A stretch of DNA of 64,000 nt, taken from NCBI RefSeq assembly GCF_000687475.1, contig NC_057321.1, forward strand, positions 1,488,001-1,552,000, in the 5' to 3' direction. Numbering within the stretch: the stretch's first letter is position 1; each line of letters starts with the position of its first letter. The stretch comes from Ustilaginoidea virens. Taxonomy: Eukaryota > Ascomycota > Sordariomycetes > Hypocreales > Clavicipitaceae. The notes below the pieces were generated by a model that made no database searches, was not told the origin of the DNA, and saw only the letters and a program-made list of their open reading frames with translations. Positions 20,946 to 33,773 of this stretch are shown here, in pieces. Both the position numbers and the translations under genes were made by a program.

Positions 20946-23051
20946 ATGCCTGGCAGCTCACGCCTGCCAGCCAGCCTCCTCGGCAGCTTGGACAAAGTCA
21001 AGCGTCGAGGGCCTGCCCCTCCTATTTCGAGCCTCCTTACTGTTGACTTGTGCGTATCTTGTTCCATTGGCAACACAACCTCCTCCTCAACATGGCCCAC
21101 GTGTACTACTTTCGCTGTCCCGCAAGGACACGTCGAACCTGATGCTGGGCGCAATTGCTGTTGTGGTCTGGGCTCTGTGCAGTTCGACGAGAGCCAAAGT
21201 GTATTGGAACCAATCTCGCCTATACATGCCTCACAGCCCTGCACATCATCAGAGTACAAGCGCCGCCGCGCACGTGGGGGTGGAGGGTCAGCACAGCTAA
21301 TGTTCTTATCCAACGCCTAGGCTGCGCAACATCGTCTTCTGTTACTTTGTTCTTCGGTGGACGCGGCGAGCCTTCTGGAAACTAAAGGGTCGCGGTCCCC
21401 TCGGCTCCGTCCTCGAGCTGTACCATGTCATTCAACGCACTCTGTACGGATACTTTCTTCGCGCCCCTGGCGTGCGCGGCAAGGTCCGCAAGCAGGTCGA
21501 CGAGAACATCGCGCAAATGTCGTCCAAACTCGTTCCACCGACTGATACCCGGCATCTGATGCTCCCCAAGGAAGGTATGGCAATGGACGCTGTGCGTGCC
21601 GAACTCGAAAAGCTGGCCAACCTCGATCATACGAGGTGGGAGGACGGCTATGTCTCCGGTGCAGTTTATCATGGCGAGCATGACCTCCTGAGTCTCCAAA
21701 CAGAGGCTTTCGGCAAGTTCACCGTCGCCAACCCCATTCACCCGGATGTCTTTCCCGGCGTGCGCAAGATGGAGGCCGAGATAGTCAGCATGGTGCTCAA
21801 CTTGTTCCACGGCCCTCCTGGGGCAGCTGGCGTTACGACTGCCGGTGGCACGGAGAGTATTCTCATGGCCTGCTTGAGCGCACGCCAAAAGGCCCATGTC
21901 GAGCGTGGAGTGACCGAACCAGAAATGTGAGTTCCCCCTCCTCCGGAAACACTGGATGCAAAAGTGATACGAGCGCCCCCCCCCGGGTCCCCCCGGGTCC
22001 CCTCATACATGTTGCAGTCCCCTCTTCGACCTGGGTTATTGATCTGCCGTGCGACAGGATTCTTCCTTCTACCGCTCACACGGCCTTTCGCAAAGCCGGC
22101 GATTACTTCAAAATCAAGATTCACTTGGTAGATTGCCCTTCCCCTAGCTATCAAGTGGACTTGCGTTCCGTGCTCCGTCTCATCAACGCCAATACAATAC
22201 TGCTTGTCGGATCTGCCCCCAACTTCCCTCACGGAATCATGGACGACATCTCCGCTCTTTCAAGGCTGGCAATCCGCAAGAAGCTGCCACTCCATGTCGA
22301 CTGCTGCCTGGGCTCTTTCCTCGTCCCGTGCCTCGAGAAAGCCGGCTTCGACTCGGAGCTTTTCGACTTTCGTCTCAAGGGCGTCACGAGCATCAGTTGC
22401 GACACGCACAAGTACGGTTTTGCTCCCAAGGGAAACTCGACAGTGTTGTACCGAACTGCCGAGCTGCGGCAGTACCAGTACTACGTCTGCCCTGATTGGT
22501 CCGGAGGTGTTTATGCCTCTCCCGGCCTGGCTGGCTCACGTCCTGGTGCCTTGATTGCCGGCTGCTGGGCAAGCTTGATGACGGTTGGCGAGGCGGGATA
22601 CGTCGACGCCTGCGTCAAGATTGTCGGCGCTGCCAAGAAGATTGCGGAAGCTGTTCAAACCTCGGGAACCCTGAGCGGGGAGCTGGAGATTCTGGGCAAG
22701 CCTCTTGTCTCGGTCGTCGCCTTCAGCGCCCGAAACCTGGACATTTACGACGTCGCAGATGCCATGTCGACCAAGGGATGGCACCTCAACGCACTGCAAA
22801 ACCCTCCGGCCATCCACGTAGCCGTCACCTTGCCCATCTCCAAGGTCTGGCAACGGCTGGTGAGCGACTTGGAGACTGTTGTCGAGGAGGAGAAGGAGAA
22901 GGAGAGAGCGCGCCTGGTGGAAGGCAAGGGGGCCAAGGGCAAGGCCATGGGTGACTCGGCCGCTCTATATGGGGTGGCGGGCTCGCTGCCAAACAAGAGT
23001 GTGGTCGTCGACTTGGCAAATGGATTCTTGGATATTCTGTACAAGGCATAG
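20946..23051 (+). CDS. DPL1: Sphingosine-1-phosphate lyase
   Basis: PLP-dependent ER membrane enzyme that cleaves phosphorylated long-chain bases to a fatty aldehyde and phosphoethanolamine, the exit step of sphingolipid breakdown. Model: exons 20946-21049, 21321-21926, 22058-23051; 567 aa, usual family length. An N-terminal membrane anchor (LRNIVFCYFVLRW) precedes the conserved FLRAPGVRGKVRKQV and the catalytic domain. HGPPGAAGVTTAGGTESILMA binds the PLP phosphate. HVDCCLGSF contains the PLP-stacking and Asp residues. SCDTHKYGFAPKG carries the Schiff-base Lys (Lys355 in this model). The second intron is secure (EPEM|ILPSTAHTAFRKAG). The first exon is the weak point: its 271-nt intron is long for this window and the N-terminal 35 residues have no firm homology support. 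Confidence 0.9.
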
Positions 23052-25186
23052 AAAAGGGGGGGCGGCGTCTGTTGGCATGTTTCAGTTTACAGCGGTTTCT
23101 TGTATTATTTCTTACTTTATTCATATACATTTCCTGACAAAAAAAAATACAACAGACACTATAATAAAAAAGGAAAAAAAAATAACCTGAGGGTATTGCG
23201 AGCGCTTGCTAGCATGCATGGTGGAAGCTGGTTCAAGGAGCGAGGTTATCGCCGTCGGAGAGGTGTAGTTGTTGAAAAAAAGATGAGTAGCTGAGTTTCG
23301 CGGCATTCGACGGGCAAAGGCGTCCTCTGCCGCAAACTTGCACCAACAAGGGTTCCCGCGCGCCTCGATTCCAGACGGGACAATGAGGTTTTTGCCAGCT
23401 ATTGACGCGTTCCAAAACGCAATGGGGAGGAGCTTGGCGACCGCCTCACTTTGTAGGCCCAGGGGGATTAAACCGAGGGTGCGAGAGCTCAGGGGGGGGC
23501 CGACCCGACCAGGAAATTGTGTTGGTGTTTGAGGATTTGTTGCAAAGTTTGCGGGGCTGGAAAGAAGACTGAGGCGAGGCGTACGTGCATACGACATGAT
23601 GGTATGCCACCAAGAAAGCGGCCGTCGAGGAGAGCATGAATGAGTGATGTGCGGGTTCGGCAACGAGTGAAACATCCCGGAGGCGCAAGCGTGGGTGTAA
23701 TATGTAGCCATGTTGTTGCGGTGATGCCCAAGGGTTCTCGCGTTTCAACGTACGTGCAAAAGCCGACATGAGACGGGACGAGAAGCTAGACTTGGACAGG
23801 CGCCAAGATGAAGCACGTACGAGCTGTGCATGCGCACCTGGGGGAATGGATTCGCACCCTCTTTTCGGTCACATTTATCCACGTTGCGCTGCAGGAATAG
23901 GTTTTCGCCCGGGATGGGTACATATGTCGAGGCACAGCCGCACTCCTGATGGAGAAGGCCAACGCGACGACAAGGTCGGAGGGCTTCACCGCCGTCATGT
24001 AGCCTGCGTTTCTTGGCGTTTCGAATGGCTTGCACTTGCATGTCTGCCTGCGTGTGAAATCTGTGTCGAGGCGATACCACTAGATGGCGTCGCTATGGCA
24101 GAGAGAGAGAGAGATTTGATCGATCCAGGCTCCCGTCCAGCGCCAGCTTATCACATGAATTCCCCATGTCGCTCCTGTGCTGTCTGAACACGAGAATATA
24201 TTACTCGGTTTCCCGCGGTTTCCCGGTTGAAAGATGGGGTGCGGCAAATCCCAGAAAGACGTACTACTTGGCGTTATGTTGTGTTGTAGAACTTGGGGGA
24301 ATGGGTGCAACAGCAAAATATCCGTGGTAATTTTGCCGGCGTTTCGCTTTGGATGAATGGCACGGCACGTCTTGCATGGATGCGAGGATGCCTGGTGGCT
24401 CTGGAGAATCTCTGGCGACGGCGGGCGAGGGCTCGGCCGGGGCGAGACGGCATCGTCATCAGTCAGTAAAAGGTGGCCGTGTGGTAGATGGAGCCGGGCT
24501 TTATTAGTTACCAGACTGTGGTGAAATGTGTCGTGAATCGTGGTTCGTGAGTCGTGAGTCGTGAGTCGTGAATCGTGATTCTGGGGAAGGAGCCAGCAAG
24601 TGGTGGCAGGGGAACCTGCAAATGCAAGTGCAACCACCACTGCCACTGCCATCCAGACACCTCTGATCCTCCTTCAATTTCAGCCCTTCTCCCCCGCCCT
24701 TGTTCCCCCAGGAGCCGAGACGCATTATCATCAACGTCAGCCAGCACCACCAGCATGGCCGTCTGCCTTTCTCGTCTTTCTTGTTCGTGCGGGTGTGGAA
24801 GGTGGAAGGCGACTGCAGTCACATCTTGGCTGCTGTGCGAGAGCGTCACACGCCTTGGGGGATGAGGCTTCCTTCCCTTGGCGCGTTTCCGAGGCAATAT
24901 CGCCGTTGCGTATGTCTTTGTACGAACGCGGTGAGCGAGTTGTGATGCGCATGAGTGGGGGAAAGAAATGAGGTAAAGTACGTGCTCATCAATGGGTTGG
25001 TTGTAAATGGAGATATAAACCGGCTGGTTTCCCCTCCCATCGACCTCTTTTATATTCTGCCTTTAACTTCATCTCTGTCGCATCATCATGGTCTGTATGG
25101 CTGATATTCGTCGACACAGTCCATGCTTCTCCCCGTAAAGAAGACTATAGTTGAATCACGCCGTCCTTCCTTTGCATGGCAAAGCC
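23052..25186. other. Intergenic between S1P lyase and the DUF7514 gene
   Basis: No gene is supported. A-rich tracts right after the S1P lyase stop (23139-23186) may be its 3' end region. A GTGAGTC-type 7-bp tandem repeat lies at about 24532-24585 and a short (GA)n at 24103-24116. The segment 24970-25186 is the likely promoter/leader of the next gene (ATATAAACC near 25012). Confidence 0.5.
24532..24585. repeat. GTGAGTC/GTGAATC 7-bp tandem repeat
   Basis: About seven imperfect copies of a TCGTGAG/TCGTGAA unit in intergenic DNA, with no coding role seen. Confidence 0.75.
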
Positions 25187-27249
25187 ATGACGATGCAGCA
25201 ACTTGGAGATTCCAGTTCTGGTTTTGGCCTGGGCGGGCTTCCCAGCTTTAAAGCTGGCTTAGGACTGCATCTTCCCCTCGACGCAGATGTGTCCCATGCT
25301 TCCTCGCAAATCACAACTCAAGGGGGACAGTCTGGTGCATCGACCAAGGACAGCAAGCCGGACCGAAGTGCTTCCTCAACCCCGTCGCCTCGAACCATAC
25401 CAAAGAAGCGCTTCCAGGCTACAGTCGAGGAAGGCAACCCATCATCAGACGACGACTGCAGAACCCGTCTTGCAGCCTCCCCCGCGGACAAGAAATCTAC
25501 TCCTGAATCGTCGTACCCTTGCTCACCTTTTACTCCTTACATACCCACCGGCCCTCTTACACCACCTCGTTCTAGGGAGTCTAGTCCCAAGCAAAGGCCA
25601 ACTGTACACTTTTCCGCCAGGCACCCTGTTTTTCTTCATCACCGAACGAATGGCTCTCCTTTGCAGCATGACAATGCTCAGGAAAGGCGAGCCGCGGTAA
25701 ATGATGCTGAGGGAAATACCGCCCCTTTGCTGTCCGTGGTAGATAAGCAATGGGGAATATTGTTCACAGAGCATGGACAGCCATCGACGAGGTTTGGCCA
25801 AGTTCTTCGAGAAATAGCAAACTACGTGGTATGGTTCAAGCTACTCTTCCATACTGAAATTGGGACTCCTCTAATGAGGAGAAATAGATTCGAGAATACG
25901 AACCATGCCATTCGATGGTCATCCCACCACATAAACTGCTTACATTTTACAAAAAATACAAGCTTGATGACGAACATTTTCCCTTTCAAGGTTCGTCCTC
26001 AGTTCCAGTCCCCCTTTTCTCCTTTGACCTCCTCTTCCTCTTCCTCCTTCTTTTTCATTTGGCAACTCATGTTCAGTGTTGGTCAGAAATCTTTACCTTT
26101 CCGTCTCGCCACGATTTTCGCAAACTCGAACTACTCTACCAAGACCTCTCATGCGAATACCACCTGATCCAGGACCAGGAACAGGACCACGACCGCACGA
26201 GACCACACGTCCCTGCTCTCACCCCTTCTGGCTTCCAAACTTGGTTCACGGCCTTTACCCAAGCTTCACCCGCCCTTGAAGCCCGCCGTCTCTCACAGAT
26301 CATTCCACAAGTCCCTCTCGAGGCGGACTCTCCCCCAAACACCAAATCCGAGCGCCTACCCAGACAATTCTCTCGACACCTCCTGCCTGCACATAGGAAC
26401 AATGGCGTGTACAGAAGGGTAGTGGACGCCCTAGAAGACTGGAGCAGACGCATGAGAAGTGCAACATCCGAGCCACCCTCTCCTTCATCATTGGGCTCTC
26501 TGTTATACGGAGCTCTAGTCGATGGTGTATCCTCAGTTTACTCTGCGTCCCAGTCAAGGGGCTCCAGCGCAAAAGCCCCTCGGGCCGCCAGGGATACGTC
26601 CTACGACAAGTCCTACGATTCGGATGAATACAACCAGCGCCACAGCACGGCTAGGCAAGGCCAGCCAGTCATCATATCTCCCGCCTATCAGGCGAGACAT
26701 TGGCCACCCGCACAACAGGCAGAGGCCCGTTATTCGCTCGGGAATAGCCATCTCCAACGAGTTGACTCGCGCTCATGTCACCCCGGCTCGGGTACTGAAC
26801 GCGGCAGTGGCATTTTACGCCAACACCATGCTAGGGATAGCTCGCCGCAAAGGACAAGGAATGCCTCTAGCGGGATGTCGAGAAATGAGACTATATCCGC
26901 AACAGGCAGGCGTCGTGATAAGAGTCCCAAGGCAAAGAGGGCAGAGTCCAAGGACAGGATGCACGGCAAGGGGAGATACAGAAGGCGCGAATCTCCAGGG
27001 CATCTTCACAGGCCAATCGAGGGCAAGGATGCCACTGCGTTGGCTTCTGTAGCTCCATCTGGCCCGGGCATAGCCACCGATCAATTGCCGGCCAGGGCGG
27101 ACAGCTACCGATTCTTCCAGGGGAGAGTGCCAGGGCCCATGTATGACGAGTTTTTGAAGCAGAGGGGCAGAGTGCATGGATATTCGAGGGATGGGGGGGA
27201 AATGGGTGGCGAATGTAGGCAAAGTTTCAACCAATGCTCACGTAGATGA
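25187..27249 (+). CDS. DUF7514-domain protein, filamentous-fungus family
   Basis: A fungal family of unknown function (DUF7514). Three exons, 25187-25828, 25888-25990, 26087-27249; 635 aa. The first intron is 59 nt with a CTAAT branch site. The N-terminal 180 residues are disordered and Ser/Pro-rich with many SP/TP sites. The domain follows: VDKQWGILFTEHGQPSTRFGQVLREIANYV, then IREYEPCHSMVIPPHKLLTFYKKYKLDDEHFPFQ across introns 1-2, then DFRKLELLYQDLSCEYHLIQD. Next comes RPHVPALTPSGFQTWFTAFTQASPALEARRL and a basic LPRQFSRHLLP block, all typical of the family. The C-terminal 280 residues are Arg/Ser-rich and disordered. A TTG upstream (25151) is open but is not needed as a start. No enzyme motif is visible; a scaffold or nuclear role would be a guess. 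Confidence 0.85.
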
Positions 27250-27806
27250 CTTATTGAAGTCCAGGTAGCAGGGTGAAGGCGGTGGAGGAGAATGAGCTTT
27301 ACATGCGGCATTCTCTACGCAGGTTGTCGTCTATTTAGGTACATGAAGAAAAAATCAACGTAAAACGTCTCTTCCAGTGCAATGCATGGTATCTTTGGCT
27401 TCCCTCCTCGGTAAAGTCAGCTCCTCCCCTTTGAAAACAGTAGAAGAAAAAAACAATGTCTGCGCCAAGGCAAGGCAGTCATGACTAAAGATCATGATGC
27501 AAGATGTAGAAAAAAGGGTCGCACGCCAAGAACAGCAATCAACCAAGCTAAAGGGCATGCATCATATCTTTCTTTCCTCGGATCCATAAAAGGACAACAA
27601 AGAAAAAAAAAAGAAAGGTCCAGTCGTAGGTTGTCGTGAATTCATACAAAAGCGCTCTGTGCTCGCCAAAAATAATAAAATAAAGAACCACTACTCGTAC
27701 TCTCGTCGACTCATAATGTAAATCGTAAGAAAGGCGGAAGAAAAAAAAAAAAAAAAAAGAACAGAGAGAGGGGGAAACGGGCGGGGGGGGAGGGTGCCAG
27801 TTTTTA
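27250..27806. other. Intergenic, convergent 3' ends
   Basis: Between the DUF7514 gene (+) and the coiled-coil gene (-). A-rich runs (27601-27617, 27739-27759) and a G-rich patch (27782-27791) are seen; no gene. Confidence 0.55.
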
Positions 27807-29075
27807 CTACCGCGTGGGAGAGTCGAACCCCATGACGCTGGCGATGTTTGCGCGGTGGGCTCGCTTGCGCTTGAGGGCCTGGTAGTCGGACTTGAAGGTT
27901 GCGATGCATCGCTGGAGGTCCTTGTCGGGATGGGGCGGCATTTGTATCTCGACGGCTTTGAGACATATGCGGAGGTGCTGGATCTCGTCGTCGTTTTCTT
28001 GCAGCTCGTGCTCCCTGGTGTTTTGTTAGCGCGACGGCATGCCCCCGGTGGGGGGGGGGGGGGGGGGTAGGGTGTAGTACAGATAAGAGATGCGGTTCTG
28101 CAGAAAGATGATGCGTTGGGCGGCGCGTTCGGCGCGCTCGATGAGGAGGCCTTGGATATGCTGCGTGGCACGGTTAGACGGGTGTTTTATTGCCGGATGG
28201 ACGGTCTTGGTGTTGATTGGGGGGTGGTGGCGTACTTGGGATTCTTCCTGCCGAGCCTTGAGGTTGGTCACGACGGCGGACAGTTCATCGTTGAGCTTGG
28301 CCATCTCGGCAATGACCTTGCTTGCTTGCGAGGCCGTCATTCCTCTCTTGGGGGGCGGCTCATCCTCCTCCAGGTCCTTCTCGGCCTGACGTTCCCTAAG
28401 CAGCGACGCCGAGAGGTCGGAAAACTGCGACTTGTACAAGGACGAGGCCGGCGATGCCAGGGCCGACCCCGCGTCGCTGCGGACCGGGCTCCGGACCCCC
28501 GGCGGATAGGGCAGGCTCCTGGGCCCGAGGCCGAGGCAGAGCCCGAAGTCCGGCGCGTCCCCGTGGGCGGTCGGGCTGCTGCCCACCGCCCTCTCGAGCC
28601 GCTCGAGCTGGTTGCCCAGCACCAAATCGTCGACGTGTTCGGAGCCGTCGTACGTCAGCCGCCGAGCCAGCCGGCTGAGACGCCTGGCTAGGTCGTGCCT
28701 CGCCGCGCGCGTCGTCACGGCATCGACGCCCTTGGGGGGCGTTGTGTGCGACAGCTCCCGCCGCAGCGGGCTGATGCTGAATCCCGCGTTCGAGTAGGCC
28801 AGGCTGGAGGCGACGCTCGGGCTGGCGAAGCGCGCGGGCGTGTGGACCGCTCCGTCGGCCAGGTCCCCCCTGTCGCTGGCCGGTCCGCCGGGCGAAGGGG
28901 GCGAGGCGGCGTGGCTGTCAACGTCGTTTCGGCTGCAGCAGCGGCTGCAGAGCCCGTGGTCGCTGCTGCCGCCGCTCGTGGTGGCTCGGCGATCCGGCGC
29001 CGGGCTGCTTCTCTGGCTCTTGTGCGGCGCCGCGCCGCCGAGCTGGGGGGGTTCTCGCTGCTCGGCGTGTCCCAT
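27807..29075 (-). CDS. Coiled-coil protein of unknown function (fungal)
   Basis: Not recognised by name. Three exons on the minus strand, 29075-28236, 28160-28081, 28014-27807; 375 aa. The N-terminal 250 residues are low-complexity and Ser/Pro/Arg-rich, with several SP sites and a stretch LARRLSRLARRLTYDG. The C-terminal third is a strong heptad-type coiled coil that continues smoothly across both introns: SQASKVIAEMAKLNDELSAV, ARQEESQHIQGLLIERAERA, AQRIIFLQNRISYLEHELQE, then NDDEIQHLRICLKAVEIQM. It ends in KSDYQALKRKRAHRANIASV and a DSPTR terminus. The way the three exons rebuild one coiled coil supports the splicing. The ATG at 29075 is preferred because sequence upstream in the same frame is a Leu/Ser repeat. 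A cytoskeletal, spindle-pole or septation role would fit but is inference. Confidence 0.75.
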
Positions 29076-31232
29076 GGCTCGCGGGTCGCGGATGGCGGGA
29101 TGCGGTTCACGGACCCGGGAACGTCTTTGCTTTTGTTTTGTTTTGGTTTGTCCCTGCACACGGCCGTTTTGATGGCGCGAGGAGGAGGAGGAGGAAGAAA
29201 GAAGCAGAAGAGGAAGAAGAGGAAGAAGAAGAAGAATAGACAGGCTTCGCATTACTCGTCCCTTCGTTATCCGAACCAGCGGTCCATGGGCAGGACTACG
29301 CGGTCATTTGGGCAGAGACGGAGGGCCGCAGCATCCGAGGAATTGGTCGCGAGGAGGGAGCAGAGAGGATGTCATGAAAGCATCCCCGGTGAGGATGAGC
29401 AACGGTAAACCTATGATGCCCGTCGAAGGGGGGAGGGTGGCAGAATGAAGAGCAGGAGAAGGGGCAAAAAAAAAAAAAAAAAAAAAAAAAAAGAGAGAGA
29501 GAGAGAGAGAGAGGCCAAGTCGTCCAGCCACCTGTGACTATTATGCCCAAGGGAAGGCTCACCGACCTTCACTGCTCCAGAGTCCGGGGGCCCAGGGCCC
29601 AGGGGTCGTCGACGGCTCGTTGCAGCGGATTCGGCACTAGCGCGCGCCGCGAGGAACCCGTCAATTTCGTTTCAATCTCAGCCTGGGGTATGCACTTGGC
29701 GGATGCACTTGGCGGAGGGGGATGGAGCAACTGGCGAACGGGTTGAACCAGTGTGTTGACTTGACGCGAGCCTCTTGGGCGGCTTCCTGTTCATAGGCTG
29801 CGTATGGTAAAACTCATAGTGATGAAGCTGGAAATATTATGGCTAAAAAAAAGAAATAGGCGATTGCAGTGGCGCGGTTAGGCTTTGGAGTTTGCAGGGC
29901 CGTGATTGGCTGGCGGCAGGTCCCCCCCGTTTGGCCTCGCTCTCGCTGGCGGTTAACTTGAGCGCGTGAGCAGACTCGACTACCCTACCCTGTACAGACT
30001 ACGGGACCTGGAATCAGGCAATGGGCGGCATCCAGCCTGACGGCCTCCTTGACGGCCTCCTTGACGGCCTCCTTGACGGCATAGTAGAGTCTGGTTGGTT
30101 GCCTTTGCAAGCACCGACACCACATTAGCTTCCTGCTGCGTGGCTGCATTGTTCTCCACGAAACCCCTCCCACGCAACTCCATGTTGATGCAGGCTTGTC
30201 TGCTTGTCCCCATATCCATCCGTCTCCGTGGCGGTGACAGCTTCATTTCATGCACGCAAGATAGTGCGCTACTCCGTACACTAACTACTAAATCCCAAAC
30301 GCAGACAAGCCTCCGCAGAATCCAACCAGACACATCAAATTGCACGGATGTACGTACAGAGTGCCGAGTACGGAGCACGTCATCGTCGGTTCCACTCGTA
30401 TTGGCGCAAGTAATTAATTCAAACCCGGGCTGCCGTTGCCGCTGGAGTCCCGTACAGTAGCATGTACCAAGGTAACCAACCAGCCACTAACAGCAAGCCA
30501 GCCGACGCAGCGTCTTGTCTGTTCCACCAGTCAGCCCCCCCCCCCCCCCCCCCCGGGTTGCTCCTTCCTGCATTCCACATTCCACGCGGCATCCTTTCCT
30601 CTGCCCCGGCAAGTGCCCATTGCCCCAGCATTTGCTTCATCATCGCTATTGCCGACTTGCCACCTGCCTGGGATCAATACAGTACATGTACCTACCTACA
30701 AGTAGTCTGGTTGATCCTCGCTCGTCCTCGGACCCTGAAAGCCCGCCATGCTTTGCGCATGACCGCCGCATCTTTCTTTCCTTCTCAACCGAGGCCTTTT
30801 CCCTCCACAGGTGTCAATCGCATAGATGCCTTTCCCATCCCCCAAGTGACCCGTCACCACCACCTCCTTCGTCGCTCCGACGCTTCCCACCAAAACCCCC
30901 CCCCCCGGGTTCCCCAGCAGACGGGCCTCGGCCTCGGCTTTGACCTGGAGCTACCGCGCGCGGGGCCCAATTGCTGGCTTTGAGTCAGACCCAGCCCCGC
31001 TGTCTTTCCGGTGTCGCGACTGATTGACAGCTTCCAAACAGTTTGCCTTTGCTTTCAATGACAACCATTTAGCGCAACACCCGTCATACCCATTCCTCAG
31101 CATTTCCCGCCGCTAATCACCTTTACCGTTCTTCTTCCCCAAGTTTTACTTCTCTGGGACGCCAAGCAGTCAACTTGACCATACCCTCGATTGCCGTTCC
31201 GCATCTTCCCCTTAACGTCTGGGTAATCCACC
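29076..31232. other. Intergenic, divergent promoters
   Basis: 2.16 kb between the coiled-coil gene and the kinase gene, with no supported gene. It holds GAGGAAGAA repeats (29176-29235), a 27-nt A-run followed by (GA)n (29466-29513), a GACGGCCTCCTT repeat of three and a half units (30039-30079), and C-runs of 18 nt at 30537-30554 and about 12 nt at 30896-30907. One copy of the recurrent 9-mer TACTCCGTA lies at 30270. The last 300 bp are the pyrimidine-rich leader of the kinase. Confidence 0.5.
29466..29513. repeat. Poly-A followed by (GA)n
   Basis: A 27-nt A-run directly joined to about 11 GA dinucleotides, in intergenic DNA. Confidence 0.9.
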
Positions 31233-32826
31233 ATGTCGTGGAAGTCGTCAGAGAGGCTGATGGACACCATCCGGCACTACGCCAAGTTCCCCGCTACGGG
31301 TGTGAGCTTGCGACAGATGGTGCAGTTTGGCGACAAGCCGTCAACAGGTATGTTCCCCCCCTCCCCCATTGAACCGGGGAAAGCAAAGGGAAAGAAAAAC
31401 GCACCCATGGTTGGCATGTGACTGACATCATGACGTAGGCACTCTCTTTCGCGCCTCTCAATTCTTGGCCGAAGAGCTGCCTATTCGCCTGGCGCATCGT
31501 GTCCAAGAACTGGACGATTTGCCCGATGGACTGAACGACATGCCTTCCGTCACGAGAGTTAAAGATTGGTACGCGCAATCTTTCGAGGTATGTTCCGGCT
31601 GGCTTCACACACTACAGCCCCCGGGTCGTATAGGACATGAAATTAACCCCCCCATGTGACTCCAACAGGAAATCACCCAGCTTCCGCGGCCGAATTTGAA
31701 CAAAGATGTTCGCGATCGCTTGATGAAACCCTCCAAAGGTAATGGTCGAATTATCCAACGACTGTCGGAAGCGACCCCGAATCCCTCCATCGATGAAGGC
31801 GACGCCTCCGGCTGGGGTGGGTTGCAAACATCTAGCAACGGCAACGGCAAGTCAAGGTCTTTGTCGAGAAGATACTTTGCCACCGTCGACGATACCGGTG
31901 ACTGGCCCCCGGAGCTTCAGCTGTACAATCAAAGGTTTGCCCAGACTCTCCACACGATCAAGCGAAGACACGACGGCGTCGTGACAACCATGGCGCAAGG
32001 CATTTTGGAATACAAGCGCCGCCGCCAGCGCATGCAGATTGACGGCACTATCCAGTCTTTTCTCGATCGATTCTACATGTCCCGCATTGGCATTCGGATG
32101 CTTATCGGGCAGCACATTGCCCTCACAGACCAGAGCCACCATCGCGACCCGACCTATGTTGGGGTCATTTGCACAAAAACAAACGTCAAGGACCTTGCCC
32201 AAGAGGCCATCGAAAACGCCCGGTTTGTTTGCGAGGATCACTACGGCCTGTTTGAAGCCCCTCGGATCCAGTTGGTCTGCAATCCCAACCTGGACTTCAT
32301 GTACGTGCCTGGCCACTTGTCGCACATGCTCTTTGAGACCCTGAAGAATTCTCTTCGCGCCGTTGTCGAAACACACGGCATGGATAAACAGGAGTTTCCC
32401 GTGACCAAGGTCATCGTGGCCGAGGGGAAGGAAGACATTACAATCAAGATCTCGGACGAGGGAGGTGGCATCCCGCGCAGTGCCATCCCTTTGGTGTGGA
32501 CATATATGTACACGACGGTTGATCGCACACCCAACCTGGACCCGGACTTTGACAAGAGCGACTTCAAGGCGCCCATGGCCGGTTTCGGGTACGGCCTGCC
32601 TATTTCACGGCTGTACGCAAGGTACTTTGGCGGCGACTTGAAGTTGATCAGCATGGAAGGGTAAGTAGTCGGCTTACTCCAGACTCGTGCAGAGCAAAAC
32701 CCCCAACCCGCCCTTCCACCCCTTCTCCACCCCCGTGCAAGACTAATCCCGGGTTCTCTCAGCTATGGCACCGATGTCTATCTCCATCTGAATCGGTTAT
32801 CTTCGTCCTCGGAACCTCTCCAATAG
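31233..32826 (+). CDS. Mitochondrial pyruvate/branched-chain dehydrogenase kinase (PDK family)
   Basis: Mitochondrial Ser kinase of the GHKL fold that inactivates a 2-oxoacid dehydrogenase complex by phosphorylating its E1-alpha subunit; pyruvate dehydrogenase is the likelier target. Exons 31233-31347, 31439-31587, 31669-32660, 32763-32826; 439 aa. The regulatory helical bundle begins RHYAKFPATGVSLRQMVQFG and continues through ELPIRLAHRVQELDDLP. The kinase part has the N-box (HMLFETLKNSLRAVVE), the G1 box (SDEGGGIPRSA) and the G2 box (GFGYGLPISRLYARYFGG). The GTDVYLHLNR end is spliced on by a last exon of only 64 nt. Residues about 95-165 form a Ser/Gly-rich insertion relative to animal PDKs. 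No obvious presequence precedes the bundle, as is common in this family. Confidence 0.93.
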
Positions 32827-33773
32827 CAATTAAACGCCGCCGGGGCTTCTTCCCCTTCACTGGTCCTGCGCAAACGTCTCAAGGATCGCCGGGAGATCAC
32901 GGAGCGGCGACAAGTGGGTGATGCCGAGGCGGTGGTAAACGCACCTCCGAACGAGCTTTTCAACAGAAGAGAGGATCAAGAGGTTTGAGGGAAACAAAAC
33001 AAAAAAAAAAGAAAACTACTGGTGCTTCGCAAGGAAACTGGGCTGTCATCTCAATCGCTGCATGTTGGACCATAAGTCTCTTTTTGACATGCACACATAA
33101 ATACATGCGCTCTGGGCGTACGGCGCCGTGTACTGGTCGAATAACCACTTTCATACCTGCTGGGAAATTTGGGGACTGAGCACATCGCGTCGGCGATATC
33201 GAGCCAGCAAAACTGGGACATGTGTCGGATCATCGGGATGGTGGCTTTCTGTTTGATTTTTCGTCATTTTGGCCCAAACACACGAGTCTTTCTTTGTTCT
33301 TGAATAACCCGAGGGGAAAACGGGCTTGGCGACACGTCGCGCCCTTGCATGCAAAGAATCCAGCTAGAAGACGAGTGAATACCAGCGCTCAACAAGGCAC
33401 GGCATAAATTCCTGGCGGGAGGGTGGAGGAGAAGCTTCGCCAAGTCATGCGGCCGGTTGGCAAGAGCTTGCAGTTGGTTACACCTGACGGCTGGCTGCAC
33501 CACACGTCTGGTGCAGCCAGCTGTTGAAAGTAGGATTCCGATGTCCTCCTATAAACAAACAGCTGCGTCCCAGTCCCAAGTCCCATTTCACCCCCAACTC
33601 GCCGCCACACACGTTTTGTCTTTTTGTACGCGTGAGGGAGGAATCCGGGCTCAACGTTTGGCGCCTTTCCCATATGACGGGGCACTCACAGGTTCCCCCT
33701 CCAGCTCCGAACCAGAGGTCAACTCACCACAGAAAGTCTGAATCTCCCCCCGAGGAACACGGCCCGAACAAAC
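32827..33773. other. Intergenic between PDK and the Stc1-domain gene
   Basis: No gene is supported. A 3' flank with an A-run (33000-33010), then the promoter and leader of the next gene. A short inverted pair (CTGGCTGCACCA and TGGTGCAGCCAG) near 33490-33522 could form a hairpin. Confidence 0.5.

Noticed and set aside
27820..27850. tRNA-like T-loop sequence (GGTTCGACTC) on the minus strand
   Set aside because: It lies inside the last codons of the coiled-coil gene (MGFDSPTR) and the flanking stem does not pair properly.
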